A stretch of DNA of 64,000 nucleotides from Granulicella pectinivorans (GTDB lineage: Bacteria; Acidobacteriota; Terriglobia; Terriglobales; Acidobacteriaceae), in contig NZ_FOZL01000001.1 of assembly GCF_900114625.1 (NCBI RefSeq), positions 3,348,001 to 3,412,000 of the forward strand. The letters are read 5' to 3'. Position numbers and translations under genes: made by a program. Under the pieces are notes generated by a model, which was given only the letters and a program-made list of their open reading frames with translations, made no database searches and was not told where the DNA came from. This document shows, piece by piece, positions 28,498-35,225 of this stretch; position 1 is the first letter of the stretch, and each line of letters starts with the position of its first letter.

Positions 28498-28525
28498 ACT
28501 ATAGAGCTATCTCTGGAACTGTCAA
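28498..28525 (-). promoter_or_regulatory. Promoter of the BREX operon
   Basis: On the minus strand TTGACA (28520-28525) and TATAGT (28498-28503) are 16 bp apart, a near-consensus sigma-70-type promoter. Transcription would begin near 28491, giving a leader of about 30 bases before ATG 28459. Confidence 0.75.
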
Positions 28526-28542
28526 CAGAACCATTGAAAAGT

Positions 28543-28560
28543 GCCGGCAAGTTTGCCGGC
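28543..28560. promoter_or_regulatory. Perfect inverted repeat upstream of the BREX promoter
   Basis: GCCGGCAA and TTGCCGGC flank a 2-base spacer, 17 bp upstream of the -35 box. This is the position of an activator or looping-repressor site. No T-tract follows on either strand, so a terminator is unlikely. Confidence 0.5.
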
Positions 28561-28634
28561 GAATCGTTTAGATTGTGAGTAGGCCATGAGCGTCAAATGA
28601 CGGACGTGACCAGATACACCGGTGGTTGTAGGGA

Positions 28635-29000
28635 TTACCGAACTCTTATTTGAAGCAACTTGCGGTATTGATCTTGCGTGACGGTCAGATTCACCGCCCC
28701 CACGCCGGCTCGGATGCCATGTTCCAGGGCTTGGCGCACCTCAAGGATCATTTGGGTGGGAGTGCGAGCGATCAGCGCCTCGATCTTGTCTGAATCGGCG
28801 AACGTAATTTGCCGGAATTCCCGCGAGGGATCTCCCAAATCTCGGAATGTCACCCTCCACCCCAAGCATCGCTCGAAGCGCATATAAAGCGGACGGGCAG
28901 TCTTGAGATCTTCACATCGGGAACATGCACGCTCCTCTCCGGGATAAGGAGGGGCAAGGATGGAGCGGCAGAAACAGCAGATTTTTCCTGCCATACGCAT
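28635..29000 (-). CDS. Cys-rich protein of unknown function next to BREX
   Basis: The 121-residue protein has ICCFC near the N-terminus and ACSRC about 20 residues later, a likely treble-clef or ribbon zinc site, then a mixed alpha/beta region with FRQITFADSDKIEALI and a helix TQMILEVRQALEHGI. I do not recognise a family. ATG 29000 is chosen since the recognisable fold starts there; ATG 28994 and 29030 are alternatives, none with a strong ribosome site. It lies just upstream of the BREX promoter, same strand, and is divergent from the glycosylase-like gene. Confidence 0.55.
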   Translation of the reverse strand: MRMAGKICCFCRSILAPPYPGEERACSRCEDLKTARPLYMRFERCLGWRVTFRDLGDPSREFRQITFADSDKIEALIARTPTQMILEVRQALEHGIRAGVGAVNLTVTQDQYRKLLQIRVR

Positions 29001-29113
29001 CGTTGAAGTTGATCCCCGCTCGCCGCCCATGCAATCCACTATAGGCGAATAATAGGCGAAAACAATCCACAAGAGCTCTGAGAAGATTGTGAAGTGGACG
29101 GGTTTTGAAAAAC

Positions 29114-29830
29114 ATGGGAATTGATTCGAACACAATCGAGGTTGGAGAGCTCTGGGCTCAGATTGAACTAATGGAGTCGCAACGCCGCTTCGATGGTCAT
29201 GCCTATCCGGGGGGGCAAGGTCCATTTCCATTCAGACTTGCCGGGCAAGGTTTTTTCCCGGGTGGAGATGGTCTGTGGAGGGAAGATAGCGAACTCTCGG
29301 TCGAGTCTTCCAAAAAGATCAGGCGAGAAGGGATGATGTTCCTTGGAAACGACTTCGGAACTTTGCGGAGCTACGAGTCCCTACGTTTGAAGAGCTTTGA
29401 AAACCCAATCACCTGGAAAAATCTCAAGAGCAGAGTGCGACGAGCGAATCTTCCCACTGACCGTGCATTCTTTACCAACTCAGTGCTTGGACTTCGATTA
29501 GGTAGCGGAACGAAGGCGCTTGATAAGCGAGATTGGCAGAACTCGCCGCAGTTCGCCGCGTTCTGCCAAGAATTTCTCCGATTCCAAGTTGAAGCCTTGT
29601 TGCCTCGTCTAATCGTGGTACTTGGCCCAAATGCTCTTGTCTCCCTGAAGGCGTTCGGAGTGGCTGTCTCCGGCGACAGCACCTCGCGGGCAAAAATTGG
29701 TTCTCATGAAACGCTCCTGCACTGCACGACGCACCCTTACGGAGATTTCAATTTCAGCGATTCGCGCAAGGAACTAGATGCCGCAGCTTTGCGCCTCGCG
29801 TGGGAGCAGGCGTCCTCCGCATCAAGTTGA
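29114..29830 (+). CDS. Uracil-DNA-glycosylase-superfamily-like protein
   Basis: This 238-residue protein shows the outline of the uracil-DNA glycosylase fold: MMFLGNDFGTLRSYESL as the first active-site loop, FFTNSVLGLRLGSG, a strand LLPRLIVVLGPNALVSL, and CTTHPY near the end, where the family has its His-Pro motif. ATG 29114 is preferred over TTG 29105, with GGACGGG upstream. Possible roles are removal of modified bases or recognition of phage DNA modifications, by inference from its place beside BREX. Divergent from the Cys-rich gene, with 113 bp between. Confidence 0.55.
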   Translation: MGIDSNTIEVGELWAQIELMESQRRFDGHAYPGGQGPFPFRLAGQGFFPGGDGLWREDSELSVESSKKIRREGMMFLGNDFGTLRSYESLRLKSFENPITWKNLKSRVRRANLPTDRAFFTNSVLGLRLGSGTKALDKRDWQNSPQFAAFCQEFLRFQVEALLPRLIVVLGPNALVSLKAFGVAVSGDSTSRAKIGSHETLLHCTTHPYGDFNFSDSRKELDAAALRLAWEQASSASS

Positions 29831-29857
29831 CCCCGCTGCAGGGCCAAACTCAACAGC

Positions 29858-30073
29858 TCAATTCGCTTGTTTATGCGAAATAGGAGTGTCAGGCAGTTCT
29901 TCCTGGCAATACCGAGCGTCGATGGTCTGGCGGACGCCTACTGCAATTGAAAGTTGCGTCCCGTCGGAGAACCGCAGCAGGACCTCTTTCCCAAACTCAG
30001 GGTCATCCAGAACCGACACCTCGGCAACCGACTTGCCGACACCTTCCGGGAATAACATCTTCGACTCTGACAT
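29858..30073 (-). CDS. Small protein of unknown function
   Basis: The 71-residue product starts at ATG 30073, which has GAGGCGAGAG just upstream. It reads as one beta-rich domain with FGKEVLLRFSDGTQLSIAVGV and a polar tail. No family is recognised. It is divergent from the XRE-type regulator, with which it shares the intervening control region, and may be regulated by it. Confidence 0.55.
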   Translation of the reverse strand: MSESKMLFPEGVGKSVAEVSVLDDPEFGKEVLLRFSDGTQLSIAVGVRQTIDARYCQEELPDTPISHKQAN

Positions 30074-30105
30074 GCTCTCGCCTCGCTTTGGTCGATCCAT
30101 CATGT

Positions 30106-30117
30106 CCCTTATTAGGG
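30106..30117. promoter_or_regulatory. Short inverted repeat between divergent small gene and XRE gene
   Basis: CCCT-TATT-AGGG lies in the shared upstream region of the 30073 and 30206 genes. It is a plausible XRE operator by position; 4 bp arms make it weak. Confidence 0.25.
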
Positions 30118-30205
30118 GATCGGGTCAACCGTTCACCACACTTCAGATGTGGCAGGAAAAGCGAAACCGGAGGCTCGGAAATCTCGGAAGGGGCGCAGTC
30201 CCGCG

Positions 30206-30421
30206 ATGAGAGATTACTATGCCGGAGTCTTGTCTAAACTAATTTCTGCGCGGCAAGAGGCCGGCCTGACACAGCGGGAAGTTTCCCTCAAGTTAGGTAT
30301 GGCACATTCCTACCTGAACAAGTGCGAATCCGGGGAGCGAGCAATCGATGTGGCAGAACTCTGGGCTATCTGCAAAATCTATAAGAAGCCAATGAGCTTC
30401 TTCGCACCCGACGAGCTTTGA
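30206..30421 (+). CDS. XRE-family helix-turn-helix regulator
   Basis: The 71-residue protein is almost entirely one XRE HTH domain: AGLTQREVSLKLGMAHSYLNKCESG and DVAELWAICKIYKKP. ATG 30206 begins directly before the domain; a GTG at 30149 would add 19 basic residues and has no ribosome site. Such single-domain regulators repress their own and adjacent promoters. It ends 5 bp from the convergent LysR gene. Confidence 0.75.
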   Translation: MRDYYAGVLSKLISARQEAGLTQREVSLKLGMAHSYLNKCESGERAIDVAELWAICKIYKKPMSFFAPDEL

Positions 30422-30426
30422 ACAAG

Positions 30427-31398
30427 CTACGACGATGAGCACGTTGCGGACGGCGAGCCGTTCTTCTCGATCGGCAGGATCATTTGCGATGGTTGCAGGA
30501 CGATTGTCGAACGGGTGACAGATGCGCGAACAAACTCGCTAACAAGTCTTGAATTATCGTCCCCGCGCGCAGCGATCCACTCGTCCAGGCACAGCGCCTC
30601 CTCCTCCAGAGGTTTGGCGACAAGCCGCTTTCCATCGAGTTTTAGGGCACCCGCCTTGGTCAGTAGCGCAACTCCACGGCTAGCCATCAGCAAGTGCTCC
30701 GCCTCGTCCGGGTAGAGTATCCGGTCAATATGCTTCGGATGGATATGCTCATCCCGCATCAGTTTCATAATCCTCTCGTAAAGCAACGGATGTGTCCGCT
30801 GCTGGTAGATGATCCAGCGCTCGTCACGAAGGTCTGCCAGCTTGATTGCGCTCTTTGATGCGAGGCTGTGTTCTCTTGGCAGAACTACGTGAAGCGGCGT
30901 TTCCGCCAGCTTGGTCATCGTCAGTTTTGCGTTTCGCTCAGGCTGCGTGATGAGCGCTACATCAAGGTCAGCGCTCATCAGCCCGTGTGCCAGATCGGAC
31001 GACGGCTCACTGTGGATGCTGATTTCGAGGTCAGAGTACAGGGGCAATCTGATGGAGTAGAGAACTTCTACAAGGACGGGGTCCACGTCCGGTGACTTTC
31101 CGATCTCCAGAAAATGCCCGGCCCTGTCCTTCGTCTCTCTAGCCGACCGAATTGCCCTTTCCCCATGCGCGAGAGAGATACGTGCGTGTTCCACGTAGGA
31201 TCGGCCGGCGTCTGTGATTTCGATTGAACGTCGATCACGCGCGAATAGCTTGGCGTTCGCCTCGCGTTCTGCGCTCTGAATGCACCGGGAGAGGCCCGAT
31301 TGAGACAAGCCGACTCGCTCAGCCGCGCGGCCGAAGTGCATCTCCTCGGCCAAAGTGATAACCGCTTCCAAATGCCTTGTTTTGAACCTTTGCTGCAT
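30427..31398 (-). CDS. LysR-family transcriptional regulator
   Basis: The 323-residue protein has the N-terminal winged HTH (residues 8-66, HFGRAAERVGLSQSGLSRCI) and a LysR substrate-binding domain (about 95-290). LysR proteins are ligand-responsive activators, often of a divergent gene; here the divergent neighbour is the excisionase-like gene 272 bp away. No effector can be inferred. It is co-directional with BREX but separated from it by several genes. Confidence 0.88.
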   Translation of the reverse strand: MQQRFKTRHLEAVITLAEEMHFGRAAERVGLSQSGLSRCIQSAEREANAKLFARDRRSIEITDAGRSYVEHARISLAHGERAIRSARETKDRAGHFLEIGKSPDVDPVLVEVLYSIRLPLYSDLEISIHSEPSSDLAHGLMSADLDVALITQPERNAKLTMTKLAETPLHVVLPREHSLASKSAIKLADLRDERWIIYQQRTHPLLYERIMKLMRDEHIHPKHIDRILYPDEAEHLLMASRGVALLTKAGALKLDGKRLVAKPLEEEALCLDEWIAARGDDNSRLVSEFVRASVTRSTIVLQPSQMILPIEKNGSPSATCSSS

Positions 31399-31578
31399 GG
31401 CCCGTCCCCAATCTCTTTGAAATAGGGATCAACATTCCAGCAGCAGTAATGGCGACGTTTTCCACCGCCGGAATACCATTTTCCACAGGCGGTGAGGCTG
31501 TTGTCAACTTTGATTCCCCCGCGCCATTGACATTGCGGACGCTGCCCGACCTTAACTTTCTGCCTGTCAAAGTCTGCA

Positions 31579-31599
31579 CTTATGCGTCCGGTGCATAAG
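31579..31599. promoter_or_regulatory. Inverted repeat upstream of the excisionase-like gene
   Basis: CTTATGC (31579-31585) and GCATAAG (31593-31599) flank a 7-base spacer, about 70 bp before ATG 31671. It suits a dimeric regulator controlling the excision/integration module; the LysR protein next door is one candidate. Confidence 0.4.
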
Positions 31600-31670
31600 C
31601 GAGGTCTTGAAACTCATTGGACTTCGATCTCGAAAACCTTCACCTTCAACTCACGTACTAGGAGGTCTGG

Positions 31671-31904
31671 ATGTTCGACGAGAAAAAACCACCCACATCT
31701 GAGCGTCTGCTCCCCATCGTTGGCCGGGCCGGCGTGGAAGCCCTACTGGATAGTCATGCCGCAGCAGCCCTGCTCGGAGTTCATCCCCGCACCCTTCAGC
31801 GCATGGTGCTTCGGGGCCAAATCACAGGCGTCCAGGTGGGCAAGCTTTGGCGCTTCCGGGCCTCCGCAATCGACCATTGGATCGACCAGAAGCAAGCTGG
31901 CTAA
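31671..31904 (+). CDS. Excisionase-like helix-turn-helix protein
   Basis: The 77-residue protein carries a MerR/excisionase-type HTH: HAAAALLGVHPRTLQRMV (29-46), then VGKLWRFRASAIDHWI, the pattern of recombination directionality factors and helix-turn-helix_17 proteins. AGGAGG stands 6 bases before the ATG. It precedes the integrase gene on the same strand by about 90 bp, so the two form the element's integration/excision module. Confidence 0.75.
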   Translation: MFDEKKPPTSERLLPIVGRAGVEALLDSHAAAALLGVHPRTLQRMVLRGQITGVQVGKLWRFRASAIDHWIDQKQAG

Positions 31905-31995
31905 CCTCCCGAAAAACCATGTTTTCCGCAGATAAAGCGGCCCGCTCTCGGCTACCCTTAGAACAGCCATTCGTGCCGTGAGTCGAGGAGGAATC

Positions 31996-33252
31996 TTGAT
32001 ATCACGAGCGCGTTACCAGTTCGGAAGTCTTACACGCAAGAAGCGGGCGAAGGGATCAGACGCCTGGGAGTTTCGGTACTACGAAACGATCGAGAACGGC
32101 ACACGGCAGCGGAGGACTGCTACCGTGGGCTCGGTCGAGAAGTACGGTACCAAAGCTCTCGCACAAAGGGCGGTTGAAGCTCTTCTCCTAAAACTCAACT
32201 CTGAAACTCCACAGCAGTCCATGGCCGTGGTGACGTTCGGCGCGATATGCGACCGCTACCTTGAGGAAGAACTGCCAGAACGGTATTCGACGGCGAAGTC
32301 TTACCGCTCGAATATCAAGAACTACCTCAGGCCTAGATGGGGCGATTATCTGCTCGAAAAGATCCGGCCAATGGCGGTCGAGGATTGGTTGAAGAACCTT
32401 TCTATGGCTCCGAAGTCGAAGGCCCACATCCGTAGCGTGATGCACCTGATGTTCGAGTGCGCCACGCGGTGGGAACTCTTCAACGAGCGCCGAAACCCGA
32501 TTGCGTTGGTTCGCGTGAAAGGTGGCAGCAAGCGCCGGCAACGTCCGACTTCGCTTACTGTGGAGGAGTTCGAACTCATCGTTGCGACACTGCAAGAGCC
32601 GTGGCGCACGATGGTACAGATAGCCCAATGTCTCGGTCTTCGCGTAAGCGAGATCGCGGCGCTTCAATGGGACGACTTCGATTTCGACAAAAACCAGCTT
32701 CTCGTTCAGCGTAGCTTTGTGAACGGCAGGGTGGATGACGTCAAGACCGAATACTCCCAGGACTACGTTCCTCTGCATCCGTCCTTGACCGAGATCGTTC
32801 TCAAGTGGAGCACGCAAGCTGTGGCCACGGAAGAAGGCTGGGTCTTTGCTAACCCGAGAACGAACCGGCCCTACTATCCCACCGAGATCCAGAAGCGGCA
32901 TCTTCGCCCCTCGGGTTGCTGTGTGGTGGCATGTCCGACCTGCGGGGCAGCACCTGGTGTCTGGTGTAACCAGGATCAGAAAACCGGAAACGGCGTTCGT
33001 ATGCTTTTGCACGAAACGCGCGTGAAGAACTCCGGCAAGTACGGGGGCATCGGCTGGCACACGTTCCGCCACACGTATCGTTCGTGGCTGGACGAGACCG
33101 GAGCTCCGATGAAGGTGCAGCAGGAGCTGATGCGACACGCTTCCATCCAGACGACGATGAACGTCTATGGACAGGCAATGTCGTCATCGAAGCGGGAAGC
33201 GAATGGGAAGGTGGTAGAGATGGTGCTCAAGCCGTTGAAAGCGAGCGCCTAA
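31996..33252 (+). CDS. Tyrosine site-specific integrase with inserted zinc-finger-like segment
   Basis: The protein has an N-terminal SAM-like core-binding domain and a catalytic domain with Arg in LGLRVSEIA, H355-x-x-R358-H in HTFRHTY, and the nucleophile Tyr391 in NVYGQ. Start: TTG 31996 follows GAGGAGG by 4 bases; GTG 31978 has no such site. Unusual is an insert (about residues 308-345) with CCVVACPTCGAAPGVWC and a later H-E-T-R, like phage-type zinc fingers, just before the HxxR box. The gene ends about 75 bp from the tRNA 3' end, its probable attachment site. Confidence 0.9.
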   Translation: MISRARYQFGSLTRKKRAKGSDAWEFRYYETIENGTRQRRTATVGSVEKYGTKALAQRAVEALLLKLNSETPQQSMAVVTFGAICDRYLEEELPERYSTAKSYRSNIKNYLRPRWGDYLLEKIRPMAVEDWLKNLSMAPKSKAHIRSVMHLMFECATRWELFNERRNPIALVRVKGGSKRRQRPTSLTVEEFELIVATLQEPWRTMVQIAQCLGLRVSEIAALQWDDFDFDKNQLLVQRSFVNGRVDDVKTEYSQDYVPLHPSLTEIVLKWSTQAVATEEGWVFANPRTNRPYYPTEIQKRHLRPSGCCVVACPTCGAAPGVWCNQDQKTGNGVRMLLHETRVKNSGKYGGIGWHTFRHTYRSWLDETGAPMKVQQELMRHASIQTTMNVYGQAMSSSKREANGKVVEMVLKPLKASA

Positions 33253-33288
33253 ACTCCACTTTTTGCTATTGGGAGTTTATGGGAGTCT
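33251..33288. repeat. Short repeats between integrase stop and tRNA, putative arm-type sites
   Basis: TTGGGAGTTT (33269-33278) and ATGGGAGTCT (33279-33288) are adjacent near-repeats, and AAACTCCA (33251-33258) is an inverted partial copy. Lying between int and the tRNA 3' end, they suit integrase arm-binding sites. The att core itself should overlap the tRNA 3' end and has no second copy in the window that I could find. Confidence 0.4.
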
Positions 33289-33326
33289 GTCAGCATTTCC
33301 AGACTTTCGTAACTTATTGATTTGAT

Positions 33327-33403
<77 letters not shown>

Positions 33404-33408
33404 TTCAC

Positions 33409-33437
33409 AATATAGCGCTTCTGCAGATGGAAGTCAA
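33409..33437 (-). promoter_or_regulatory. Promoter of the initiator tRNA gene
   Basis: On the minus strand TTGACT (33432-33437) and TATATT (33409-33414) are exactly 17 bp apart. Only five bases separate the -10 box from the first tRNA base, so the predicted start coincides with the mature 5' end. Confidence 0.75.
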
Positions 33438-33572
33438 CGCGGCCCCCGAACTCGCGACAGCGAAGACAATGGGAAGACCACCGTAACTTTTCTATAAAAT
33501 TCGCGTCTTCACTAGCAGGACAAACGCACACGCACCAGGCGGCGTCCAAGGTACAGGTTTCGGAGGTTTTGC

Positions 33573-34991
33573 ATGAAGCTCGAAAGTTGTTTTTCCCGGT
33601 TTGTTTCTCCCATGGTTCTTGCCGGAGTCCTTTCGTTCAGCGCTGCCGGCTCCGCGCAGAAGGCGGTTCCAGACGCGCAGATTGAGGCAGGCGTACTCAA
33701 AGCCCTCGCTTCGGCACCAGAACTCGCCACACAAGGAATCAACACAACGACGGTTTACGGTACCGTTACGCTGAGCGGTTCCGTCCAGACCGAAGCCCAG
33801 CGCCAGAAGGCCGAGCAACTTGCTGCTAACGCCCCAAACGTAAAGAAAGTGGTCGATGAACTGACCCTCGGTGGCAGCACAACGCCGGTCTCGACCGCGC
33901 AGAATCAGCAGGATCCGGGTGATGGTCGCGTTCTTCTCTCGGACGGCACTTACGCCCCCGCAGACAACAGTCAGCAGCCGAACGCCCAACAGAATCCGCA
34001 GATGGGGCAGGCAACTCCCGGTCAGCCCGGTGACGACAACGTCCCACCGCCGAACGGCCCCGATACCGATCCCTATGGCCGTCCCTTGAACCAGCAGGGA
34101 AATGGTCAACAGGCGAACGGCCAGCAGAATACCGCGCAAGAGCCGCCCAACACGACCCCGCAGCCCGGGTACGGCTACCCGAACGGCCAACCGCAGTACC
34201 CGCCTCAGACGCAGGCGGCCGGACAGTATCCGCCACCGGCCCGGGCTCCTTATAACGGCCCCTACGGTGCTCCTCCGCCGCAGCAGAACGGCTACAACCA
34301 GCAGGCGCCGGGCTACGGACAGGTCGGCGGCCAGACAGTCACAATACCGAGCGGTACGGTGCTGCAGGTTCGTGTGAACCAGCACCTCAGCTCGCGTGAC
34401 ATCAAGGCCGGAACGCCATTCCAGGCCATCATTGTCCACGACATCGTCGCCGGTGGCCAGATCGCGATCCCCCGCGGAGCCAGCGTGCAGGGCGTAGTCG
34501 TTGACGCGACCAGCTCCGGAACGCTCAAGGGACGTGGCGAACTTGGCCTTCAACTCAACCAGATTAGCCTGGGTGGTCAGACCTTTCCCATCACCTCCGA
34601 CATCTTCACCGCCCACGGCGGCGACAAAACCCTCCAGACAGTCAATTCGACGGTGGGTCTTGGCGCACTTGGAGCCATCTTCGGGGCAGTTGCCGGAGGG
34701 GGAGCGGGTGCTGCCATCGGTGCCGGTGTTGGCGGTGCGGTTGGTTTGGGCGCTTCAGCTGCCTCGGGCCGGGGCGACGTCTTTATTCCCTCTGAAGCCG
34801 TGCTGAACTTCCGCATTGTGCAGCCTGCCTCGGTCGTCACGGTCTCGCAAGCCGAGCTGCAGCGTCTTGGATATGGCGTTCCAGCAGGTGGCCCGCTGAT
34901 GGTGCGTCGCTACCCTCCTCCTGGCTATTACTATCCTGCTCCGGTGTACTACTATCCCCGCGGCTACTATCGTCCGTATTACCCGTACTAG
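33573..34991 (+). CDS. Exported BON-domain protein with VirB10/TrbI-like segment
   Basis: The 472-residue protein has a signal peptide (1-28), a BON domain (about 33-95, with GTVTLSGSVQTEAQRQKAEQ), a long Pro/Gln/Asn/Gly-rich linker (about 110-245), then a beta-rich domain starting TVTIPSGTVLQVRVNQHLSS that resembles the beta-barrel repeat of VirB10/TrbI proteins, a Gly/Ala-rich stretch (about 350-385), and a Tyr/Pro-rich tail. GGAGG precedes the ATG. BON domains bind membranes or peptidoglycan-linked partners. Inference: an envelope-associated structural protein. The linker and tail are low-complexity. A strong terminator follows. Confidence 0.75.
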   Translation: MKLESCFSRFVSPMVLAGVLSFSAAGSAQKAVPDAQIEAGVLKALASAPELATQGINTTTVYGTVTLSGSVQTEAQRQKAEQLAANAPNVKKVVDELTLGGSTTPVSTAQNQQDPGDGRVLLSDGTYAPADNSQQPNAQQNPQMGQATPGQPGDDNVPPPNGPDTDPYGRPLNQQGNGQQANGQQNTAQEPPNTTPQPGYGYPNGQPQYPPQTQAAGQYPPPARAPYNGPYGAPPPQQNGYNQQAPGYGQVGGQTVTIPSGTVLQVRVNQHLSSRDIKAGTPFQAIIVHDIVAGGQIAIPRGASVQGVVVDATSSGTLKGRGELGLQLNQISLGGQTFPITSDIFTAHGGDKTLQTVNSTVGLGALGAIFGAVAGGGAGAAIGAGVGGAVGLGASAASGRGDVFIPSEAVLNFRIVQPASVVTVSQAELQRLGYGVPAGGPLMVRRYPPPGYYYPAPVYYYPRGYYRPYYPY

Positions 34992-35006
34992 GCCCCTGAA
35001 ACGGGA

Positions 35007-35046
35007 AAATGTAAAGGCCCTGCGACCGCGTAGGGCCTTTACATTT
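35007..35046. terminator. Strong terminator after the BON-domain gene
   Basis: AAATGTAAAGGCCCT (35007-35021) and AGGGCCTTTACATTT (35032-35046) are a perfect 15 bp inverted repeat with a 10-base loop, A-rich on one side and T-rich on the other, so it can work in both directions. Confidence 0.85.
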
Positions 35047-35225
35047 CCGAGCACCCCTGCAAACTTGGCGGGAGACCGTCTCTATAACTGATTTATACTT
35101 ATGCCTTGCCCTGCAATCGGCGTGGCGCGCGTCTTTTCGAAGCTTTTGAAGACCGCTCCATGTCCAGCAAAATCCCGGGCATGCGGCCTCCGTGGCCGCT
35201 CGAAGTGAAGGTCTAAAGCCCCAGC

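Larger units (their letters stand above)
1..33326. mobile_element. Integrated conjugative element carrying a defence island (right part only)
   Basis: The region is bounded on the right by a tyrosine integrase whose stop lies about 75 bp from the 3' end of an initiator tRNA gene, the classic layout of a tRNA-integrated element. It holds a MobF relaxase C-terminus, ArdC-like, ParB-like and excisionase-like genes, and several defence modules. The left boundary and the rest of the transfer genes are not in the window. By eye the BREX part is less G+C-rich than the core genes to the right. Whether the element is still mobile cannot be judged from here. Confidence 0.85.

Noticed and set aside
31460..31510. 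Two TTTTCCAC-type sites as DnaA boxes or an origin
   Set aside because: They differ from TTATNCACA, occur only twice, and no replication gene is nearby.
31319..31579. 86-codon minus-strand frame
   Set aside because: It overlaps the start of the LysR gene in another frame, with no ribosome site or domain.
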